From Paracoccaceae bacterium (GTDB lineage Bacteria > Pseudomonadota > Alphaproteobacteria > Rhodobacterales > Rhodobacteraceae), in assembly GCA_007128995.1 (NCBI GenBank), contig SKWJ01000535.1:1-7688 (forward strand): a DNA stretch of 7,688 nt, in the 5' to 3' direction. Every line of letters starts with the position of its first letter. The first letter of the stretch is position 1. This document shows, piece after piece, positions 1 to 7,471 of this stretch. The position numbers were made by a program, and so were the translations under genes. Below the pieces are notes generated by a model, which did no database searches, was not told the DNA's origin, and was given only the letters and a program-made list of their open reading frames with translations.

Positions 1-69
1 AAGTTAAAACGGCACTTAAAACGCTAAAATTTGGAGGAATCTGAAATTGGCTAAGTGCTTGAAATCGCT

Positions 70-143
70 TGGAGGCGGGTACCGGAATCGAACCGGTCTA
101 CACGGATTTGCAATCCGCTGCGTAACCTCTCCGCCAACCCGCC
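70..143 (-). tRNA. tRNA-Cys (anticodon GCA)
   Basis: Read on the minus strand this folds as a complete 74-nt tRNA with an encoded 3' CCA (70-72). The acceptor arms GGCGGGT/ACCCGCC (137-143 and 74-80) pair perfectly, with U as discriminator. The anticodon loop is TTGCAAA, giving anticodon GCA for cysteine codons UGC/UGU. The T arm has the stem CCGG/CCGG around the loop TTCGATT. It lies 37 nt downstream of the HIT gene on the same strand, with a strong hairpin between. It may therefore be made as the tail of the aldehyde dehydrogenase-HIT transcript or from its own promoter; the sequence does not decide. No T-rich terminator is obvious just past its 3' end (1-69). Confidence 0.97.
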
Positions 144-148
144 TCTCT

Positions 149-172
149 GCGCGCCTGATTAGACAGGCGCGC
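149..172 (-). terminator. Strong hairpin between HIT gene and tRNA-Cys
   Basis: The arms GCGCGCCTG (149-157) and CAGGCGCGC (164-172) are perfect 9-bp complements around a 6-nt loop. The hairpin begins 8 nt past the HIT stop codon and ends 5 nt before the tRNA 5' end. It has no T-tract on the transcribed (minus) side, so it is not a canonical rho-independent terminator. It could act as a U-less terminator, as a 3' stabilising stem, or as a processing signal that frees the tRNA from a longer transcript. Confidence 0.5.
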
Positions 173-180
173 CAGCTCCG

Positions 181-564
181 TCAAGAGCGCATCATGATCA
201 TCGGCCCGATATTGCGTCCGGCAAGGATGTGCACATGCAGATGGGGCACTTCCTGGACACCGTCATTGCCGGAATTTGCAATCATCCGATAACCGTCGCC
301 GCCATCACCGGGGGCGATACCCAGCTTGGTGCAGACATCGCCTATGGCACGTGTGTAGTCCAGGATCTCCGCATCCGAGGCCGCGCGCGCGAAGTGATCA
401 TAGCAGACATAGGGGCCTTTGGGGATCACCAACACATGATGGGGCGCCTTCGGGGCTATATCGCTGAAGGCCAGCGAATGCTGGGTTTCATGCACTGTCT
501 TGCAGGGAATTTCGCCGCGCAGGATCTTGGCAAAGACATTCTGATCGTCATAAGAGTACTGCAT
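181..564 (-). CDS. HIT-family (histidine triad) nucleotide-binding protein, HINT-like
   Basis: A 127-aa cytosolic protein of the HIT superfamily. HINT-type members are small dimeric purine-nucleotide phosphoramidases or hydrolases that act on AMP conjugates. The histidine triad is H108-L-H110-V-H112 inside 'PHLHVHILAGR', with H110 the expected nucleophile. It is preceded by the usual N98-S-G-N-D-G-V-Q stretch. The N-terminal FAKILRGEIP and the HHVLVIPK segment (42-49) are standard HINT features, and the length is normal. The ATG at 564 was chosen because the family normally begins about here; the frame stays open upstream but runs into aldehyde dehydrogenase codons. A GGAG (575-578) lies 10 nt upstream, inside the end of that gene. 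Only 7 nt separate the two genes, so co-transcription and perhaps translational coupling are likely. The physiological substrate is unknown. Confidence 0.95.
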   Translation of the reverse strand: MQYSYDDQNVFAKILRGEIPCKTVHETQHSLAFSDIAPKAPHHVLVIPKGPYVCYDHFARAASDAEILDYTRAIGDVCTKLGIAPGDGGDGYRMIANSGNDGVQEVPHLHVHILAGRNIGPMIMMRS

Positions 565-571
565 CTTTGGT

Positions 572-2017
572 TCACTCCGCAGTATTGTCCCAGCCAGAGA
601 CGGCTTTGACTTCGAGGAAATCCTCGATCCCCCAGACACCCCCCTCACGGCCATTGCCCGACTGTTTCATCCCGCCGAAAGGGGACCCTGCGCCACGCGA
701 GCGGCCATTCATCTCGACCATGCCCGCGCGCAACTGGCGCGCGACACGATTGCGGCGCGCGCCATCCTGCGACTGCACATAATTGGTCAGACCATAGACC
801 GTGTCATTCGCGATACGGATGGCCTCTGCCTCTGTCTCGAAAGGGATGATCGACAATACCGGGCCGAAAATCTCTTCTCGCGCGATTGTCATATCGTTGC
901 TGACATCGGCAAAGACAGTTGGACGCACGAAATATCCACGGTTCATCCCATCTGGCCGTCCAAGGCCACCGGCGACAAGGCGGGCCCCTTCCGCGACACC
1001 AGTTTCGATCAGACCCTGTATCTTGTCGAATTGCGCCTGCGAGACGACAGGCCCGATATGTCGCCCTGACTCAGACGCTGGCCCGACGGCGGTTGTTTCT
1101 GCAATCTCGCGGGCTGTCTCGATTGCACTCTCATAGATATCTCGCTGCACAAGCATACGGGTCGGCGCATTGCAGGACTGGCCGGAATTGGCAAAACAGT
1201 GAATGGCGCCGCGTTTCACCGCCTTGTCATCGGCATCCGCAAAAATGAGGTTTGCCCCCTTTCCGCCAAGTTCCAGATGCACCCGTTTCAAAGTGTCGGC
1301 GGCCTTCTTGGAAATCGCGATGCCCGCGCGGGTCGACCCGGTAAAGCTGACCATATCGACATCTTCATGGCCTGAAAGCTGTGTGCCGACGCCTGCGCCA
1401 TCACCGTTCACCATGTTGAACACACCCTTCGGCGTTCCGGCAGCATGCAGGATTTCGGTCCACACGACCGAGGAGAGCGGCGCAATCTCTGACGGTTTGA
1501 GAACCATCGTACAGCCCGCAAGCAGCGCCGGTATCACCTTCAGCGTGACCTGATTCATTGGCCAATTCCAAGGCGTAATGAGGGCGCAGACACCCACCGC
1601 TTCGCGGATGATGCGGTCCTCGGGCGCGTGATCCCCCAGCGGTTCTTCAAAGCGAATATGTTCGAACGCCTTGATGAAATTGCTGATATGCCAGACGCCA
1701 GCACCCACCTGGCTGGAGCGCGCCATATCGATCGGTGCACCCATTTCAAGGCTTATCGCCTGTGCCATATCCTCGGCACGGTTCTTGTATTCTTCCAGAA
1801 TACGCTCGACCAGGGCCAGCCGTTCGGCCGGGTCCGAATGCATCCATCCGGGCAGCGCAGCCTTGGCGCTTGCGACAGCCATATCAGTGTCAGCGATCCC
1901 GCCCAATGAGATGACTGCGCAGGCTTCCTCGCGGGACGGATCGATCACCTCCAGATCCTGCCCTGCAATAGGGTCGCACCAAGTGCCGTTGATGTAGAAT
2001 TGACGCTTGTCCAACAT
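572..2017 (-). CDS. NAD(P)+-dependent aldehyde dehydrogenase family protein
   Basis: A 481-aa cytosolic enzyme of the aldehyde dehydrogenase superfamily, which oxidises an aldehyde to the carboxylate with NAD(P)+. The length is typical. Key residues are all present: N151 in PWNWP (oxyanion site), K174 in KPSE (cofactor ribose), the FTGSTRAG loop near 225-232, E249 in LELGGK (general base), catalytic C282 in GQSCNAPTR, and EEIFGP (381-386). The C-terminus carries the usual GSPFGGMKQSGNGREGG signature. The start ATG at 2017 has an AGGGAG ribosome site about 8 nt upstream and begins 'MLDKRQFYINGTW', as in relatives. The frame stays open about 40 codons further upstream, but that stretch is low-complexity and implausible. 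The substrate cannot be told from sequence and the neighbours do not specify a pathway. The HIT gene follows in the same operon. Confidence 0.95.
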   Translation of the reverse strand: MLDKRQFYINGTWCDPIAGQDLEVIDPSREEACAVISLGGIADTDMAVASAKAALPGWMHSDPAERLALVERILEEYKNRAEDMAQAISLEMGAPIDMARSSQVGAGVWHISNFIKAFEHIRFEEPLGDHAPEDRIIREAVGVCALITPWNWPMNQVTLKVIPALLAGCTMVLKPSEIAPLSSVVWTEILHAAGTPKGVFNMVNGDGAGVGTQLSGHEDVDMVSFTGSTRAGIAISKKAADTLKRVHLELGGKGANLIFADADDKAVKRGAIHCFANSGQSCNAPTRMLVQRDIYESAIETAREIAETTAVGPASESGRHIGPVVSQAQFDKIQGLIETGVAEGARLVAGGLGRPDGMNRGYFVRPTVFADVSNDMTIAREEIFGPVLSIIPFETEAEAIRIANDTVYGLTNYVQSQDGARRNRVARQLRAGMVEMNGRSRGAGSPFGGMKQSGNGREGGVWGIEDFLEVKAVSGWDNTAE

Positions 2018-2096
2018 TGCCCGTCTCCCTGTTCGCTTTCCCTGTATCTGGCATCGTGCGGGCGCGGGTGCAAGGGGCGTGGCGGGCAGCCGCCTT

Positions 2097-2801
2097 TCAG
2101 CGCAGCGAGATGACCTTGCTGTCAATGGCCAGCACATAGCCCTGCCGCGCTATATTCTTGACCAGCACTTCGGAAACAAGCTGGTTGCCCAATGTGTCGC
2201 GCAGCCGCTTTATGCGGGTCGCACCTGCGGCCTCGTCGCAATCAGCATCGCTGCGTCCCGAAATCACCGCCTCGATAGCGGCTCCGGTCAGGATGTCCCC
2301 ATCGATCCGCGCTTCGGCGAGAACGGCAAGGGTTTCCACGGCAGCTGGCGTCAGCTTGAACTCCATGTCGTTGATGGCGACCGAATTTGTCGCCCGGTCG
2401 ATCACAAGCTGCGATACCTGCAACCCCTGTTTTTCAAGCGTCGCCATGCGCCTGTTGAGCGTGACGAGCATGACAATCATGACAAGCGATGTCAGCAACA
2501 ACCCGGTGGCAAAGACCAGCAGGACAAAGATCACCATCCGGTATGATACCAGCGTTTCGGAAAAGGCGGTGCCCGACTGGGCCAGTATTTCCAGAAGCTT
2601 GATTTCTGCCTGGCTGGTAAGGTCCGAATTCTCGATGAAGACCCGCTCGACACGGGCGTTAAAGGCCCCTGCATCGGGCAGGTTCAGAAAAAGCAGGATC
2701 GCCGTCAGCGCCAGAATTGCCACGATGGCGGCAATTCCCCAGATAACGGCGCGCCCGCCCAGCCGTGAAAGATCACTGGCGGAGATGGACGGCCCCGGCA
2801 T
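2097..2801 (-). CDS. Two-TM membrane protein with C-terminal OmpR-like winged-helix DNA-binding domain
   Basis: A 234-aa putative membrane-tethered transcription regulator. Residues 18-40 and 89-115 are hydrophobic helices. Arg13 and Arg17 before the first, and Asn-Arg-Arg (116-118) after the second, place both ends in the cytoplasm, with a periplasmic loop of about 48 residues (41-88). Residues 118-130 may form a short linker helix. Residues 131-226 match the pattern of the OmpR/PhoB effector domain: a strand with 'LVIDRATNSV', then 'FKLTPAAVETLAVL', then 'TRIKRLRDTLGN', ending in the wing hairpin 'NIARQGYVL', comparable to 'VRGxGYxL'. There is no receiver or kinase domain. In ToxR/CadC the winged helix is N-terminal; here it is C-terminal, behind two TM helices. 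ATG 2801 was chosen for its strong Shine-Dalgarno; an upstream TTG (2846) and ATG (2831) lack one. It overlaps the upstream secreted-protein gene by 29 nt, implying coupling. The target genes are unknown. Confidence 0.8.
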   Translation of the reverse strand: MPGPSISASDLSRLGGRAVIWGIAAIVAILALTAILLFLNLPDAGAFNARVERVFIENSDLTSQAEIKLLEILAQSGTAFSETLVSYRMVIFVLLVFATGLLLTSLVMIVMLVTLNRRMATLEKQGLQVSQLVIDRATNSVAINDMEFKLTPAAVETLAVLAEARIDGDILTGAAIEAVISGRSDADCDEAAGATRIKRLRDTLGNQLVSEVLVKNIARQGYVLAIDSKVISLR

Positions 2802-3066
2802 TGGCTCTCCTGCGCTGAAATTCGGTTTCATCGAAGATGGACTCAACTTGCAGAAGCGTCCAGCCTGATCGTGCGATTACGGGCGCTGCATGCTCGGTTG
2901 CACGCTGCATCGAGTCGCAGGCATCTGCGGGCAATTCGATAATCCCGTATTGCAGCCGCAGCGGATTGTCTTGCTTGGCCTTGTAGTCCGCATAGCACTG
3001 GGCCGAGGCTTGCCCCGCAAGCGACAACCCGATGAACAGAGCGGCAAGAGGTGTTCGATGTTTCAT
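2773..3066 (-). CDS. Small secreted protein, 'CYADYKAK' type, function unknown
   Basis: A 97-aa exported protein. Residues 1-22 form a clear Sec signal peptide: MKHR, then a hydrophobic core, then A20-S-A22 before Q23. The mature part is about 75 residues. It begins 'QCYADYKAKQDNPLRLQYG' and has just two cysteines (C24, C50), which could form one disulfide. The C-terminal half contains 'SGWTLLQVESIFDE' and 'ANAGAVHLRQ'. I recall similar short proteins as conserved hypotheticals in Rhodobacteraceae, but no function is known to me. ATG 3066 was chosen because it gives a proper signal peptide; the frame stays open 14 codons further upstream, and the ribosome site is weak. The end overlaps the downstream membrane regulator by 29 nt. 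A role as periplasmic partner or ligand sensor of that regulator is inferred from position only. Confidence 0.8.
   Translation of the reverse strand: MKHRTPLAALFIGLSLAGQASAQCYADYKAKQDNPLRLQYGIIELPADACDSMQRATEHAAPVIARSGWTLLQVESIFDETEFQRRRANAGAVHLRQ
2805..2811 (-). promoter_or_regulatory. Ribosome binding site that fixes the start of the winged-helix gene
   Basis: On the minus strand this reads AGGAGAG, with the AGGAG core 5 nt before the ATG at 2801. It lies inside the last codons of the upstream secreted-protein gene. No comparable site precedes the earlier in-frame TTG (2846) or ATG (2831), so the 234-aa form is preferred over the 249- or 244-aa forms. Confidence 0.65.
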
Positions 3067-3098
3067 ACCCGAACAGGTGGCAGGCCTTGGGCGGATAA

Positions 3099-3154
3099 TC
3101 AATATCATTGCCAGGGCCGAGAGATGTTATCGGATAGCATCGGGGTGATATTGA
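3099..3154. promoter_or_regulatory. Candidate operator: outer 9-bp inverted repeat around an inner dyad
   Basis: This lies in the 150-nt divergent region (3067-3216). TCAATATCA (3099-3107) and TGATATTGA (3146-3154) are perfect reverse complements. Between them sits a second dyad: GATGtTAT (3123-3130) against ATAgCATC (3134-3141), with one non-Watson-Crick pair (T/G) and a 3-nt centre. On the plus strand GATAAT (3094-3099) resembles a -10 hexamer and TTGCCA (3108-3113) resembles a -35, but they do not pair at proper spacing, so no promoter is assigned. The position suits a regulator acting on both flanking transcripts. Binding by the neighbouring winged-helix protein is a guess. Confidence 0.4.
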
Positions 3155-3216
3155 GTGACGCAGCGCGCGCGGCTGATGATGGTGACAGTTGAAATGACCC
3201 AGAGAGGAAATTGCAG

Positions 3217-3828
3217 ATGTCGGTCTTTCGTCAGACATTCCGGGCCAGAGTTTCGGGGCTGGTTGCTGCAGGCGCGGTGTGCCTTGGCCTGATCGCAGCG
3301 GGACCCAGCCCTGCCAAAGCGGCCGATGATACGCTCATAAAATTGCTGCTCGGTGCAACAGCAGTGGCCATCCTTGTGCACGGGGCGTCACGTTCCAATG
3401 CACAGTCGCGGCCGCCTCAGCATGCAGGGCCGCGCGGACTGCCGCAGCACTGCAAAGAGACATTGCGCGTGCGAGGGCGGCATTTCGAAGTGTATAATGC
3501 GCGCTGCCTGCAGACGGCCGGATACCGCAATCTGCCCCATCAATGCCGCGAAACCCTAAGAACCAATCACGGCCATCGCGCCATCTATCGGGCAAGCTGT
3601 CTGCAGCGCCATGTCCATACGGCACCCCCCGGGCGACGACACGTCAACCTGCCCCGCAACTGCCGATTGAGCTATGACTATAACCGTCAACGGTATCTTG
3701 GCTATTCGGCGTCCTGCCTGAGCGACAGGGGCGTGCGCAATCTGCCGGCAAGCTGTCTGGTGCGGGGGCATCGCGGCGGGGTCTATTCGGCATCATGTCT
3801 GCAATCAGAAGGGTTCGCACGGCGCTGA
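3217..3828 (+). CDS. Secreted protein with four Cys-pair 'LPxxC...YxAxCL' repeats, function unknown
   Basis: A 203-aa exported protein. Residues 1-35 form a long signal peptide ending in A-K-A before A36. A second hydrophobic stretch (about 40-55, 'LIKLLLGATAVAILV') may be a membrane anchor. After a polar linker come four tandem units, each opening with LPxxC and closing with YxAxCL (x = S or R): C79/C97, C110/C128, C149/C167 and C180/C194. The first three pairs have exactly 17 residues between cysteines and the last has 13. The unit region is rich in Arg, His and Tyr and very basic. Eight cysteines in four evenly spaced pairs suggest one disulfide per repeat in the periplasm. I remember related repeat proteins as hypotheticals in Rhodobacteraceae but know no function. 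ATG 3217 has GAGAGG 9 nt upstream; TTG 3211 is too close to that site. rnhB follows 42 nt later. Confidence 0.85.
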   Translation: MSVFRQTFRARVSGLVAAGAVCLGLIAAGPSPAKAADDTLIKLLLGATAVAILVHGASRSNAQSRPPQHAGPRGLPQHCKETLRVRGRHFEVYNARCLQTAGYRNLPHQCRETLRTNHGHRAIYRASCLQRHVHTAPPGRRHVNLPRNCRLSYDYNRQRYLGYSASCLSDRGVRNLPASCLVRGHRGGVYSASCLQSEGFARR

Positions 3829-3870
3829 TCCCGCTTGCAGCCACTGGCATATGTCTGGCAAGGCTGTCGG

Positions 3871-4488
3871 ATGAGAACAGCGCTGGATTATCAGGTTGAA
3901 CGTCAGTTCGCACAAACCGGCGCCATGCGGATTGTCGGTGTGGATGAAGTGGGGCGGGGCCCGCTGGCCGGGCCTGTCACTGCCGCCGCGGTCTGGCTGG
4001 CGCCAGAGCATCTGCCAGCGGGGTTGCAGGATTCGAAGCGTCTGTCGGCCACTGCGCGCCTGCGTCTTCTGGACGAGTTGTCAGTGCATGCCGATATCGG
4101 GATCGGGCATGCATCACCTGCCGAAATCGACGCATTGAATATCCTGCAGGCGACATTTCTTGCCATGCGCCGGGCTATTTCCGCGCTGAACGTGCCGCCA
4201 GACTACCTTTTGGTTGATGGCAACAGGCTGCCCGCAGATCTGCCTTGCCCCGCGCAAGCGGTTGTCAAAGGCGATGGCAAGGTCATGTCCATCGCGGCAG
4301 CCAGCATCGTGGCCAAGGTAACACGAGACAAGATCATGACAGATCTGGCGCAATCCTATCCCGGTTATGGCTGGGCCGAAAATGCAGGTTATCCGACGAA
4401 GCGTCACAAAAATGCCATAGCAGATTTGGGGCTCACCCCAGAGCATAGGCGCTCATTCGCGCCGATACGCAAGATGTTGTGTCCATAG
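3871..4488 (+). CDS. rnhB: Ribonuclease HII
   Basis: A 205-aa cytosolic endonuclease that cuts the RNA strand of RNA-DNA hybrids and starts removal of single ribonucleotides from DNA. The N-terminal 'VGVDEVGRGPLAGPV' holds the first two acidic catalytic residues (D25, E26). The third is D116 in 'DYLLVDGN'. The fourth is D135 in 'VVKGDGK', followed by the diagnostic 'SIAAASIVAKVTRD'. 'YGWAENAGYPTKRH' is the usual C-terminal signature. Length is normal. ATG 3871 (MRTALDYQVE) matches the usual distance to the first motif. Its ribosome site is weak (AAGG about 7 nt upstream). A TTG at 3835 is possible but adds 12 residues the family does not need. It is followed after 115 nt by ccrM, a neighbour order I recall as common in alphaproteobacteria. 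Confidence 0.96.
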   Translation: MRTALDYQVERQFAQTGAMRIVGVDEVGRGPLAGPVTAAAVWLAPEHLPAGLQDSKRLSATARLRLLDELSVHADIGIGHASPAEIDALNILQATFLAMRRAISALNVPPDYLLVDGNRLPADLPCPAQAVVKGDGKVMSIAAASIVAKVTRDKIMTDLAQSYPGYGWAENAGYPTKRHKNAIADLGLTPEHRRSFAPIRKMLCP

Positions 4489-4516
4489 GAGACATGAAGA
4501 AAGTTTTTCAACACAC

Positions 4517-5707
<1,191 letters not shown>

Positions 5708-5762
5708 GCTGATGCACAGGTTACCGCAGGCGTCAGATGGTTACCCGCCCAGACGCCGAACT

Positions 5763-5790
5763 GCCCCGCCACTATGGCGGGGCTTTTTTT
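5763..5790 (+). terminator. Rho-independent terminator after ccrM
   Basis: GCCCCGCC (5763-5770) and GGCGGGGC (5776-5783) form a perfect 8-bp GC-rich stem with a 5-nt ACTAT loop. It is followed directly by seven T (5784-5790). The orientation suits the end of the ccrM transcript and separates it from the gamma-glutamyltransferase gene. Confidence 0.93.
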
Positions 5791-5813
5791 GGTGCTGGAC
5801 CCCGAAATCACCC

Positions 5814-5833
5814 TCACTATACTACACAAGTGA
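5814..5833 (+). promoter_or_regulatory. Possible promoter of the gamma-glutamyltransferase gene
   Basis: TATACT (5818-5823) matches five of six -10 consensus bases and lies 27 nt before the start codon, just past the ccrM terminator. The 17-nt upstream position reads CTGGAC (5795-5800), a poor -35. TCACT (5814-5818) and AGTGA (5829-5833) form a short inverted repeat over the -10, which could be an operator or chance. Confidence 0.35.
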
Positions 5834-5850
5834 ACCGAATGAGAGGTCTA

Positions 5851-7425
5851 ATGCGTAATTTTCAGTTTCCGGGCCGGTCGGCTGTCTTTGCGACATCGGG
5901 TATGTGTGCAACGTCGCATCCGTTGGCGGCAAAGACAGCCATCGATATCCTGCAGCGCGGCGGAAACGCGGCAGATGCCGCGCTTGCGGGCGCAGTGATG
6001 CTGGGGCTTTGTGAACCACATATGACAGGTCTGGCAGGCGACTGTTTTGTGCTGCTGAAGCCGGCAGGCAAGGAGGATGTGATCGCGCTCAACGGGTCTG
6101 GTCGTGCGCCAGCAGCCCTGAGCGCAGCAGCTTTGCGCGCGCAAGGCAAAACCACTGTCCCGCTTTACGGGATCGAGGCTGTCACACTGCCGGGGGCTGT
6201 GGATGCGTTTTGCCAGCTGAATGCCGATTGGGGCCAGATGTCATTGTCCGACATCCTTGCGCCTGCGATCGGCTATGCAGAAAAGGGTGTTCCTGTCGGG
6301 CCACGTTCTAGCGCGGATTGGGCGCGCATTACCCATCTGCAAGGTGTCGCCCGGGATTTCTACCTGATTGCAGGGCAGGTTCCGCAGACAGGGACGTTGT
6401 TTCGTGCGCCAGGGCAGGCCGAAGTGTTGCGCAGGATCGCCGCTGAGGGGCGTGCAGGGTTTTATGAAGGCGAGGTGGCCGAAGATCTTATCGACAGTCT
6501 GAACGCGCTCGGCGGGTGCCACAGTCTGGATGATCTGGCCGCGACGCGATGCACGTATTCCGACCCTGTCTCAAGCCTCTACAAGGGCCATGAACTGGTG
6601 GAACATGCCCCGAACGGACAGGGGGCGACGGCCAATCTGATGCTGAACATCCTGTCCCATTTCGACCTCGCAGCGCTGGACCCGCTTGGAGCCGCGCGCG
6701 CCCATCTCGAGATTGAAGCCAGCAAGCTTGCCTATGATGCGCGCAACAGGTTTCTGGCAGACCCCGACCATACGCGACGGCTCGATCACATGCTTGCCCC
6801 CGACTCCGCTGCAAAACTGGCCGCGCTTATCTATCCAGGGCGTGTCTGTTCTGATCCCACAGCGCTGAGCGAAGAGGTCCACCGGGATACTGTCTATCTG
6901 ACTGTGGTCGACAGCACCGGAATGGCCGTGTCGCTGATCTATTCCCTGTTTCACGGGTTTGGGTCGGGGCTAGCCTCGCAGCGCTTCGGACTTCTGTTCC
7001 AGAATCGCGGGGCGGGGTTCAACCTGACCGAAGGTCATCCGAATGAACTGAATGGCGGCAAGCGGCCGATGCATACCATCATCCCGGCAATGTTGCGCAA
7101 GAATGGCCGTGTCATCCTTCCCTTCGGTGTCATGGGCGGGGCATATCAACCTGCCGGGCACGCGCGGTTTGTCACCAATATTCTGGATCACGGGATGGAT
7201 CTGCAAACTGCAATCGACAGTCCGCGCTTATTTGCCGAACAGGGCGTCGTCACATTGGAGCAGGCGTATCCGGATACCACGCTTTCGGCGCTCGAAGGGC
7301 TTGGACATAAGGTACAGCGCGCCGAAACGCCGATTGGCGGGGCGCAGGCGATTCTGATGCATGACGCAGGCGTGCTTGAGGGGGCATCTGACCCGCGCAA
7401 GGATGGCTGCGCTATCGGATACTGA
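5851..7425 (+). CDS. Gamma-glutamyltransferase family protein, signal-less (YwrD-like)
   Basis: A 524-aa Ntn-hydrolase of the gamma-glutamyltransferase family. These enzymes are made as a precursor, cut themselves before a threonine, and use that threonine to transfer or hydrolyse gamma-glutamyl groups. Visible signatures are 'QRGGNAADAALAG' (about 35-47), 'LNGSGRAP' with R85 in the usual substrate-carboxylate position, and 'FGVMGGAYQPAGH' (425-437). The cleavage region is 'RDTVYLTVVD', with T347 (codon 6889-6891) as the likely nucleophile; classical enzymes have T-T-H here. No signal peptide is seen, unlike periplasmic E. coli Ggt, so it is probably cytosolic. ATG 5851 has GAGAGG 4 nt upstream. 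The frame is open back to 5737 but crosses the terminator. The substrate is not known: glutathione, another gamma-glutamyl compound or an acyl amide are all possible. Confidence 0.92.
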   Translation: MRNFQFPGRSAVFATSGMCATSHPLAAKTAIDILQRGGNAADAALAGAVMLGLCEPHMTGLAGDCFVLLKPAGKEDVIALNGSGRAPAALSAAALRAQGKTTVPLYGIEAVTLPGAVDAFCQLNADWGQMSLSDILAPAIGYAEKGVPVGPRSSADWARITHLQGVARDFYLIAGQVPQTGTLFRAPGQAEVLRRIAAEGRAGFYEGEVAEDLIDSLNALGGCHSLDDLAATRCTYSDPVSSLYKGHELVEHAPNGQGATANLMLNILSHFDLAALDPLGAARAHLEIEASKLAYDARNRFLADPDHTRRLDHMLAPDSAAKLAALIYPGRVCSDPTALSEEVHRDTVYLTVVDSTGMAVSLIYSLFHGFGSGLASQRFGLLFQNRGAGFNLTEGHPNELNGGKRPMHTIIPAMLRKNGRVILPFGVMGGAYQPAGHARFVTNILDHGMDLQTAIDSPRLFAEQGVVTLEQAYPDTTLSALEGLGHKVQRAETPIGGAQAILMHDAGVLEGASDPRKDGCAIGY

Positions 7426-7471
7426 GCAGCGCCTTGCTTGGTCTTGGACATGTCTGAGGCAACAGCCTTCT

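Noticed and set aside
47..292. Plus-strand open frame beginning at a TTG, with a GGAGG-like sequence upstream
   Set aside because: It reads straight through the antisense of tRNA-Cys and into the antisense of the HIT gene, with no recognisable protein features.
229..609. Plus-strand 126-codon frame opposite the HIT gene
   Set aside because: It lies antisense to a gene with a complete histidine triad, and its composition looks like a coding shadow.
2081..2094. GGCGG-GCAG-CCGCC hairpin just past the winged-helix gene stop
   Set aside because: Only 5 bp, in GC-rich DNA, with no T-tract on the transcribed side. It could be a weak terminator but cannot be told from chance.
2018..2096. Promoter for the aldehyde dehydrogenase gene (TTGCAC with an AGATAC-like -10 on the minus strand)
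   Set aside because: Both hexamers match the consensus poorly; the 79-nt gap may hold a promoter but none can be assigned.
3127..3381. Minus-strand frame across the divergent intergenic region
   Set aside because: It covers the candidate operator and the signal-peptide region of the plus-strand gene, with no protein-like features or ribosome site.
5737..5850. N-terminal extension of the gamma-glutamyltransferase to the GTG/ATG upstream frame start
   Set aside because: It would translate through the ccrM terminator and the probable promoter, while ATG 5851 has a good ribosome site.
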